A stretch of 64,000 bases of DNA from Roseivivax marinus (lineage in GTDB: Bacteria; Pseudomonadota; Alphaproteobacteria; Rhodobacterales; Rhodobacteraceae): NCBI RefSeq assembly GCF_900109705.1, contig NZ_FOAI01000001.1, positions 310,001 to 374,000 of the forward strand, read 5' to 3'. Each line of letters begins with the position of its first letter. The stretch's first letter is position 1. This document shows, one piece after another, positions 58,549 to 64,000 of the stretch. The notes under the pieces are model-generated. The model ran no database searches. It was not told the DNA's origin and saw only the letters and a program-made list of their open reading frames with translations. A program made the position numbers and the translations under genes.

Positions 58549-58625
58549 GCCGCCTTAGCTCAGTAGGTTAGAGCGCTAGATTGTGGATCTAGAGGTCCCC
58601 CGTTCGAACCGGGGAGGCGGTACCA
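58549..58625 (+). tRNA. tRNA-His (GTG)
   Basis: A 77-nt gene including encoded CCA. The anticodon loop TTGTGGA gives anticodon GTG. The acceptor is GCCGCCT against AGGCGGT with G1-U72, discriminator A73, and the base before position 1 is T (58548). So the otherwise universal G-1 is not encoded, which is a known trait of alphaproteobacterial tRNA-His. Confidence 0.96.
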
Positions 58626-58656
58626 TTCTCTTCCCACCGGAAAACTCTGTGCGTCT

Positions 58657-58971
58657 TTAACGGGTTGCCGCGCTCTTGGGGGCAATCTGAACGCGCTGGC
58701 GCAGCCGTCCCGTCAGCCGATCGTAGACGAGGATCTCCTCGGCTTCGGTGACGATGGCGATCCAGTCGTCCCCTTGCGTCACCGCCGTGGCCCGTGCGCC
58801 GTCGGGCAGCGTGATCTCCGAGGGCAGGGGCGGCGGCGTTGGCTGCAGTCGGATGACAAGCACGATCACCACCGCTAGAACGCCGCAGATCATCACGGCG
58901 GCGAGCGTCGTGACCAGCCATTTCAGGAATTTAACATCCGGCGATGGAGCCGGGTCCGGAGTGTCGTCCAT
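58657..58971 (-). CDS. Small membrane protein, DUF6476-like
   Basis: A 104-residue protein with one membrane helix (KWLVTTLAAVMICGVLAVVIVLVIRL, about 17-42) and a C-terminal domain reading SEITLPDGARATAVTQGDDW and VTEAEEILVYDRLTGRLRQRVQI. I associate this pattern with DUF6476 of Rhodobacterales, from memory. It probably sits in the inner membrane with a small beta domain outside. Its start codon overlaps that of the divergent rluA-type gene: both ATGs share CATG at 58969-58972. Confidence 0.75.
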   Translation of the reverse strand: MDDTPDPAPSPDVKFLKWLVTTLAAVMICGVLAVVIVLVIRLQPTPPPLPSEITLPDGARATAVTQGDDWIAIVTEAEEILVYDRLTGRLRQRVQIAPKSAATR

Positions 58972-60022
58972 GTCGGAACGGGTCCTGCGCGTTGTCATCG
59001 GGGCGGCACCGCCCGGGCGCCTTGATAAGGCGCTGGCGCGCGACGTGCCAGAGGAGGCGGCCCTGTCGCGTACGCGGCTGGCGCGGCTGATCTCCGACGG
59101 CGCGGTAACGCGCGACGGTCTCGCGCTGACCGATGCCAAGGGCCCGGTCGCCGAGGGCGACACGCTGGAGATCCGCGTGCCCGAGGCCGCCGAGGTCGAG
59201 ACCCGCCCCGAGGCCATCGCGCTCGACATCCGGTTCGAGGACGACGACCTCTGCGTGTTGATGAAGCCCGCGGGTCTCGTGGTCCATCCCGCGCCGGGCA
59301 GCCCGTCGGGTACGCTGGTCAACGCGCTGTTGCACCATTTCGGCGGGCGGCTGTCGGGCGTCGGCGGCGAGAAGCGCCCGGGCATCGTGCACCGCATCGA
59401 CAAGGACACGAGCGGGCTGCTCGTCGTGGCGAAGTCGGACCGTGCCCACCACGGACTGGCCGAGCAGTTCGCCGCGCACACGGTCGAACGGCGTTACCTC
59501 GCGCTGTGTCACGGCGCGCCGGACGCGGGCGATCCGCGGCTTCTGGGCACACGGGGCGTGGCCAAGGAACCCGGCGCCACGATCCGCATCGAGACGGGCC
59601 TTGCGCGGCACAAGACCGACCGCCAGCGGCAGGCGGTATACTTTGGCTCCGGCCGACACGCGATCACCAGGCTTGGCGTGATCGAGCGATTCGGCGCACC
59701 GCCTACCGCCGCGCTCGTGTGGTGTCGGCTCGAGACCGGACGCACGCACCAGATCCGCGTGCACATGGCGCATGTGGGCCATGCACTGATCGGCGATCCG
59801 GTCTACGGCGGCCGGCGTCGGGTGGCGGCCAAGGCCCTGTCCGCCGGCGCAGCGGAGGCCGCGGACACCTTTCCCAGGCAGGCCCTGCACGCGGCGACGC
59901 TGGGTTTCGAGCACCCCGGGACCGGCGAAACGCTGCGGTTCGAGGCAGACCTGCCGCAGGACATGGCCGATTTGGCCGCACGGCTGCGCGGCGGCGCCGA
60001 CATACACAGCACGTCCGCTTGA
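58970..60022 (+). CDS. RluA family pseudouridine synthase
   Basis: A 350-residue enzyme that isomerises uridines in rRNA or tRNA. An N-terminal S4 domain (GRLDKALARDVPEEAALSRTRLARLI) precedes the catalytic domain with HRIDKDTSG at 141-149 (catalytic Asp144) and RLETGRTHQIRVHMAHVGHALIGDPVYG. It is RluD-like in layout (S4 plus catalytic), so 23S rRNA is the most likely target, but the RluC/RluD choice is not settled. GGAG 9 bases before ATG 58970. Confidence 0.9.
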   Translation: MSERVLRVVIGAAPPGRLDKALARDVPEEAALSRTRLARLISDGAVTRDGLALTDAKGPVAEGDTLEIRVPEAAEVETRPEAIALDIRFEDDDLCVLMKPAGLVVHPAPGSPSGTLVNALLHHFGGRLSGVGGEKRPGIVHRIDKDTSGLLVVAKSDRAHHGLAEQFAAHTVERRYLALCHGAPDAGDPRLLGTRGVAKEPGATIRIETGLARHKTDRQRQAVYFGSGRHAITRLGVIERFGAPPTAALVWCRLETGRTHQIRVHMAHVGHALIGDPVYGGRRRVAAKALSAGAAEAADTFPRQALHAATLGFEHPGTGETLRFEADLPQDMADLAARLRGGADIHSTSA

Positions 60023-60094
60023 GCGCACCGAAACACGGGATCGCTTCTGCCAGAGATCCGTTATGTCTTCGTAAATCCTTGCGGGCGATGCTCG

Positions 60095-60123
60095 CTTGAA
60101 ACCCGTCGGGCGAATCCCCATCT
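60095..60123 (+). promoter_or_regulatory. Sigma-32 (RpoH)-type promoter of rpoH
   Basis: CTTGAA at 60095-60100 and CCCCATCT at 60116-60123, spaced by 15 bases, match the heat-shock promoter consensus CTTGAA...CCCCATnT exactly. It lies about 36 bases before the rpoH start codon. This suggests that RpoH activates its own gene. Confidence 0.82.
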
Positions 60124-60159
60124 GGGATGTTAAGCCCATAAACATATGGAGGGATGGTC

Positions 60160-61056
60160 TTGAGCAATTATGCAAATCTTCCCGCGCCGTCCCCGGAAGC
60201 GGGGCTCAGCCGCTACCTGACCGAGATCCGGAAGTTCCCGCTTCTGGAGCCCGAAGAAGAATACATGCTGGCCAAGCGCTGGGTCGAGGATCAGGACCCG
60301 CAGGCCGCGCACCGGCTGGTGACATCGCACCTGCGGCTCGCCGCCAAGATCGCGATGGGCTACCGCGGTTACGGCCTCCCGCAGGCCGAGGTCATCTCGG
60401 AGGCGAATGTCGGCCTCATGCAGGCGGTAAAACGCTTCGACCCCGAGAAGGGCTTTCGACTCGCGACCTACGCCATGTGGTGGATCCGCGCCTCGATCCA
60501 GGAATACATCCTGCGGTCTTGGAGCCTGGTGAAACTCGGCACGACGTCGGCGCAAAAGAAGCTGTTCTTCAACCTGCGCAAGGCCAAGAGCCGCATCGGC
60601 GCGCTCGAGGACGGCGATCTGCGTCCCGAACATGTCGACAAGATCGCCACCGATCTCGGCGTGACCCATGACGAGGTTATCTCGATGAACCGGCGCATGG
60701 CCGGCTCGGACGCCTCGCTCAATGCCCAGGTCGGGCAGGAGGGCGAAGGGTCCATGCAGTGGCAGGACTGGCTCGAGGACGAGGATGCGAATCAGGCCGA
60801 GGACTACGAGGCCCGCAACGAGCTCGAGGCGCGCCGGGAGCTTCTCAGCGCCGCGATGGACGTCCTGAACGATCGTGAAAAGGACATCCTGACCAAGCGG
60901 CGCCTGGCCGAGCAGCCGATCACGCTCGAAGATCTGTCCGGCGAATACGACGTCAGCCGCGAGCGTATCCGCCAGATCGAGGTGCGCGCGTTCGAGAAGC
61001 TGCAAAAGCGGATGACCGATCTCGCCAAGGAGCAGGGGATGCTGTCTGGGGCCTGA
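60160..61056 (+). CDS. rpoH: RNA polymerase heat-shock sigma factor RpoH (sigma-32)
   Basis: A 298-residue group 3 sigma factor. Region 2 has AHRLVTSHLRLAAKIAMGYRG and FRLATYAMWWIRASIQEYIL. The RpoH box QKKLFFNLRKAKSRI follows, and region 4 ends with LSGEYDVSRERIRQIEVRAFEKLQ. It directs transcription of chaperone and protease genes, and is itself an FtsH substrate (ftsH is in this window). I take TTG 60160 as start, because GGAGGG (60148-60153) abuts the in-frame ATG at 60154 with no spacing but is 6 bases from the TTG; the product then begins MSNYANLPAP like relatives. Confidence 0.95.
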   Translation: MSNYANLPAPSPEAGLSRYLTEIRKFPLLEPEEEYMLAKRWVEDQDPQAAHRLVTSHLRLAAKIAMGYRGYGLPQAEVISEANVGLMQAVKRFDPEKGFRLATYAMWWIRASIQEYILRSWSLVKLGTTSAQKKLFFNLRKAKSRIGALEDGDLRPEHVDKIATDLGVTHDEVISMNRRMAGSDASLNAQVGQEGEGSMQWQDWLEDEDANQAEDYEARNELEARRELLSAAMDVLNDREKDILTKRRLAEQPITLEDLSGEYDVSRERIRQIEVRAFEKLQKRMTDLAKEQGMLSGA

Positions 61057-61083
61057 ACCGGGCGCTTATTCTAGAAATTACCG

Positions 61084-61111
61084 AACCGGCCGCCATGCGT
61101 GGCCGGTTTTT
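61084..61111 (+). terminator. Rho-independent terminator after rpoH
   Basis: Arms AACCGGCC (61084-61091) and GGCCGGTT (61101-61108) with a 9-base loop, followed by TTT and a further T-rich stretch (TGTTT). It lies 28 bases after the rpoH stop. Confidence 0.88.
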
Positions 61112-61199
61112 GTTTGGCGGAGACGTCGCCTTTCCGCCGACCGTTGCCGCGCGGGCGTGGTCCGCTAGGGTCGCTCCCGAACCAAGCCGGGAGGATCGG

Positions 61200-62168
61200 A
61201 TGAGCGATATCGTGAACTGGGGCATTCTGGGCGCGGCCAATTTTGCGCAGACGCAGATGGGGCCGGCGATCCACGCCGCACGAGGCGGACGTCTCGCTGC
61301 GCTGGCGACGTCGACGCCGTCAAAGGCCGATCCCTTCCGGGCCTTCGCTCCAGACGTACGTGTGCACGATGACTACTACGCGCTGCTGGCCGACGAGGGC
61401 ATCGATGCCGTCTACATCCCTCTGCCCAACCACCTGCACGTCGAGTGGACGAAGAAGGCGGTAGAGGCCGGCAAGCACGTGTTGTGCGAGAAACCCCTCG
61501 CTCTGTCGGCCGGGGATTTCGACGAGGTGATCGCGCTGCGTGACCGGACCGGCCTTCTCGCCGCCGAAGCCTACATGATTGTTCATCACCCGCAGTGGCA
61601 GCGCGCCCGCCACTTGGTGCGCGAGGGTGCGATCGGGACTCTTACGGCCGTGCAGGCGGCCTTCAGCTTCGACAATCCCGATCCGTCGAACATCCGAAAC
61701 AAGCCCGAGACCGGGGGTGGCAGCATTCCCGATATCGGGGTCTACATCTACGGCGCCACGCGCTTCGTCACCGGGGAAGAGCCCGAGGCGATCCTGTGGA
61801 GCGACATCACGCGCGAGAACGGGGTCGACACGGTCGCGCACGTCTCGGCGCGCTTTCCGTCCTTCCTCTTCACCGGCTACACCTCGACGCGCCTCGCGCC
61901 GTGGCAGCGCATGACCTTCCACGGAACGGACGGGATTCTTTCGCTTTCGGCGCCGTTCAATGCACAGGTCTACGGCATGGCGGAGGTGACGCTTCAGGAT
62001 CGAAACCAGATCGTCACGACCGAGCGCTTCCCGGCGGCCAGCCACTACGTCCTGCAGGTCGAGGCATTCAACGAGAGCGTCCGGACCGGGGCCGAGTATC
62101 CTTGCCCGCTGGAGTTCTCGCGCGGGACACAGGCGATGATCGACATGGTCTTCGCCGCCGAGCGCTGA
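61200..62168 (+). CDS. Gfo/Idh/MocA family oxidoreductase
   Basis: A 322-residue NAD(P)-dependent oxidoreductase. The Rossmann domain starts VNWGILGAANFAQTQMGPAI, and CEKPLA holds the EKP motif (97-99) typical of the family. The C-terminal beta-sheet domain includes GGGSIPDIGVYIYGATRFV, where the aspartate and tyrosine stand in for the DxxxH active site. The substrate is probably a sugar or inositol derivative, but nothing nearby tells which. GGGAGGATC lies before ATG 61200. Confidence 0.88.
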   Translation: MSDIVNWGILGAANFAQTQMGPAIHAARGGRLAALATSTPSKADPFRAFAPDVRVHDDYYALLADEGIDAVYIPLPNHLHVEWTKKAVEAGKHVLCEKPLALSAGDFDEVIALRDRTGLLAAEAYMIVHHPQWQRARHLVREGAIGTLTAVQAAFSFDNPDPSNIRNKPETGGGSIPDIGVYIYGATRFVTGEEPEAILWSDITRENGVDTVAHVSARFPSFLFTGYTSTRLAPWQRMTFHGTDGILSLSAPFNAQVYGMAEVTLQDRNQIVTTERFPAASHYVLQVEAFNESVRTGAEYPCPLEFSRGTQAMIDMVFAAER

Positions 62169-62187
62169 GGCACGGCGGCGGCCGGGG

Positions 62188-63405
62188 TCAGGCCCGGCGC
62201 GGCTCCATCCGGTATGTGCGGGCCTCGGGGCGGGGCCTGCGGTGGAAGGCGCCGAAGACAATCGCCGCCATCGCCAGCAGGATACCGGCCGCAACCGCGA
62301 AGGTCAGCTCGTATCCGAGCCAGCCGATCATCGGCGTGCTGAAAATCGGCGACAGGAATTGGCCAAGGAAGATGCTCGTGGTGATGGCTCCCGACGCAAA
62401 ACCGCGCCGGTGCGCCGGTGCCACGTCGAGCGCGATGGCGAAGAAGGTGGGCATGGTCAGGCCGAAGCCTCCGCCCAGCATCAGGGCCGCAAGCGAGATG
62501 AAGGGCAGCGCGTGCGCCTGGTCGAGCACCCCGAAACCGCCCGCCATCAGCAGGTAACCAAGCGCCGGCGTCATGCCGCGACCGAGCCGCGCCCGGACGG
62601 CTCCGAACACGAGCGCCGAGAAGCCCCCCGCCAGCGTGACCATCGCCAGAACCTGCGCCTGCGCGCTTGGGTCGTCGTAGCCCAGCGTGCCGAGATAGAA
62701 CGGCATCTGCGTGGGGATCATGTAGAACAGCACGAAGCTCAGACCCGACAACACAAGCACGATGCCGAGGGTGAGCGGCCAGTTCGCGTCCCCGCCGAGG
62801 TCCTCGGGCTCGTGGCCCTCGGCCTGCTCGGGCGTGGTGCGGTTGGGCTCGACCACCGCCCACAGCAGGAACGGAAGGATCAGCGCGCCCATGCCGTAGA
62901 TCAGGAACGGCAGGCGCGGCGAGATACCGGCGAGCCAGCCCGCGAGGCCGATGAAGGCAAAGCCGCCGAAGTTCACCGCGGCGATCTGGAGGCCCATGAA
63001 GCGACCGCGCGCAGCGCCGCTGAAGTAATCGCCGATCAGCGCGGCCTGGCTCGTCATGACGATCGCCACGGCAATGCCGAGGACGAGGCGGCTTGCCAGG
63101 ATGAGAGGGAGGGTCGGCAGGACGGCGCCGGCACAGCCCGCAACCGCGAAGAGCGCCACGCCAAAGAGCAATTGCCGGCGGCGGCCGAAGCGGTCGGCGG
63201 TGATGCCCGCGAGGGGAGCGACGATCGCGACGAGGATCGAGGGCGCGGTCACCAGGAGCCTCGTCAGCAACGCGGCATTTTCGGTCCCGTCGAAGCTGGC
63301 CTCAAGTCCCGGCAGTGCCGGACTGATGACCATGTTCGACAGGATGGTCAGCGACGCAGCCAGCAGCAACGCCACCGCCTTCGGATCCTTGAGAAAGGCG
63401 AGCAT
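62188..63405 (-). CDS. MFS transporter
   Basis: A 405-residue protein with twelve helices. The loop after helix 2 reads GITADRFGRRRQLL, the classic MFS signature A motif. SRLVLGIAVAIVMTSQAALIGDY follows in helices 4-5, typical of drug:proton antiporters. The central loop is acidic (EQAEGHEPEDLGGD). The substrate is unknown. I take ATG 63405 rather than the TTG nine bases earlier. Two overlapping palindromes lie just upstream. It converges with the oxidoreductase gene. Confidence 0.85.
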   Translation of the reverse strand: MLAFLKDPKAVALLLAASLTILSNMVISPALPGLEASFDGTENAALLTRLLVTAPSILVAIVAPLAGITADRFGRRRQLLFGVALFAVAGCAGAVLPTLPLILASRLVLGIAVAIVMTSQAALIGDYFSGAARGRFMGLQIAAVNFGGFAFIGLAGWLAGISPRLPFLIYGMGALILPFLLWAVVEPNRTTPEQAEGHEPEDLGGDANWPLTLGIVLVLSGLSFVLFYMIPTQMPFYLGTLGYDDPSAQAQVLAMVTLAGGFSALVFGAVRARLGRGMTPALGYLLMAGGFGVLDQAHALPFISLAALMLGGGFGLTMPTFFAIALDVAPAHRRGFASGAITTSIFLGQFLSPIFSTPMIGWLGYELTFAVAAGILLAMAAIVFGAFHRRPRPEARTYRMEPRRA

Positions 63406-63414
63406 GAACGGCAA

Positions 63415-63438
63415 CCATATATGGAACTATAGAGTTCC
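63415..63438 (-). promoter_or_regulatory. Overlapping palindromes upstream of MFS gene, possible operator
   Basis: CCATATATGG (63415-63424) is a perfect 10-base palindrome. It overlaps GGAACTATAGAGTTCC (63423-63438), which has 6-base arms and spacer ATAG. Together they form an AT-rich island 10-33 bases before the start. TATAGT on the minus strand could be the -10 hexamer, so a repressor binding here would block transcription. Confidence 0.5.
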
Positions 63439-63545
63439 CTAAATAGTCAGAATACGCGCCACGCAAGGGAAAGCCCGCGCACATTCGGTGTGCACGGGCT
63501 TGAAGGCGGGGTTGCGCGGAACGAACTGTCCGCGCCGTGGGCAGA

Positions 63546-64000
63546 TCAGTTCACGACCGAGAGGCTGGCGCCCGAACGGGCCTCCGCGGCGTTCTGGTCG
63601 ATGAAGTTCAGAACCAGCGGACGGATGTTGTTGCGCCAGCTCTTGCCGGCGAAGATGCCATAATGGCCTGCGCCCGGCTCGAGGTGGCTGGCCTTCTTCT
63701 CGTCGGGCAGGCCGGTCAGCAGATCAAGCGCGGCGACACACTGGCCCGGGGCCGAGATATCGTCGTTCGCCCCCTCGACCGTCTTTACGGCGACGGTGGT
63801 TATCTTGCCGATGTCCACATGCTTGCCGTTCACGGTGAAGGCGTTCTTCGCGACCTCGCAGTTCTTGAAGATGCGTTCGACCGTCGAGAGGTAGAATTCC
63901 GCCGGCATGTCCATCACGGCGAGATACTCGTCGTAGAACTTGTTGTGGGGGTCGTGATCCGACGCCTCGCCACGCGCGACGCGCAGGATCTGGTCGGTGA
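63546..64000 (-). CDS. phaZ: Intracellular polyhydroxyalkanoate depolymerase, C-terminal part
   Basis: The frame is open to the right edge; about 150 C-terminal residues are visible. HDPHNKFYDEYLAVMDMPAEFYLSTVERIF, then TVEGANDDISAPGQCVAAL and HLEPGAGHYGIFAGKSWRNNIRPLVLNFI match the C-terminal domain of intracellular PHB depolymerases. The histidine in GAGHYG is the catalytic base of the alpha/beta hydrolase triad and the aspartate in GANDDIS is its partner; the serine lies outside the window. It releases hydroxybutyrate from storage granules. Confidence 0.9.
   Translation of the reverse strand, partial: TDQILRVARGEASDHDPHNKFYDEYLAVMDMPAEFYLSTVERIFKNCEVAKNAFTVNGKHVDIGKITTVAVKTVEGANDDISAPGQCVAALDLLTGLPDEKKASHLEPGAGHYGIFAGKSWRNNIRPLVLNFIDQNAAEARSGASLSVVN

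Overview
The window reads as one contiguous piece of chromosome from an alphaproteobacterium, most likely a marine-type Rhodobacteraceae (Roseobacter group). I infer this from several things together: very high GC; the order ruvC-ruvA-ruvB-x-ybgC ... tolQ-tolR-tolA-tolB-pal-cpoB-tilS-ftsH; a CcrM-type GANTC methylase; a GTTC-N7-GTTC LexA box before mmcB; a tRNA-His without a G at position -1; and many small conserved families typical of Rhodobacterales. I see no rRNA operon, insertion sequence, integrase, prophage gene or CRISPR array.

Layout. 1-5.4 kb: the tail of a prephenate dehydratase, small conserved genes, the SRP RNA gene ffs, a 2',3'-cyclic nucleotidase, nudC and an SRPBCC protein. 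5.8-7.9 kb: divergent haem genes hemC and hemE. 8.2-13 kb: transport (an ABC-2 exporter pair, an MFS carrier, a sodium:solute symporter). 13-18.7 kb: prmA, a DUF1127 gene, ruvCAB and ybgC. 18.7-23.2 kb: an accessory insert between ybgC and tolQ with an RTX protein, a DUF2927-like secreted protein and a secreted Gly-Asn-repeat protein split by an in-frame amber codon. 23.2-33.5 kb: tolQRAB-pal-cpoB-tilS-ftsH-tam-MOSC, all in one direction. 33.5-38.7 kb: a thioesterase, the DNA-damage pair pdeM and DEXH helicase with a PACE exporter between them, and a DUF1643 gene. 38.7-42.8 kb: a membrane-anchored RTX protein, rpsO and pnp. 43-47.4 kb: a 33-residue membrane peptide, then a PQQ dehydrogenase whose membrane domain is encoded as a separate protein, preceded by an unusual membrane-tethered winged-helix regulator. 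47.5-52.4 kb: rnhB, ccrM, a DMT exporter, tRNA-Tyr and rlmB. 52.5-54.7 kb: ribB(X)-ribH-nusB. 55-57.7 kb: a membrane-anchored ClpP-like serine hydrolase with a coiled-coil membrane partner, divergent from LexA-controlled mmcB. 57.7-64 kb: small genes, tRNA-His, an RluA-type pseudouridine synthase, rpoH with a heat-shock-type promoter, a Gfo/Idh/MocA oxidoreductase, an MFS carrier and the tail of a PHB depolymerase.

Most genes are housekeeping. The stretches I would look at again are the insert inside the tol-pal neighbourhood, the quinoprotein dehydrogenase with its membrane regulator, and the ClpP-like/coiled-coil membrane pair. The clearest regulatory sites are the LexA box (57224-57238), the sigma-32-type promoter of rpoH (60095-60123) and three GANTC sites just before ccrM (48915-48953).
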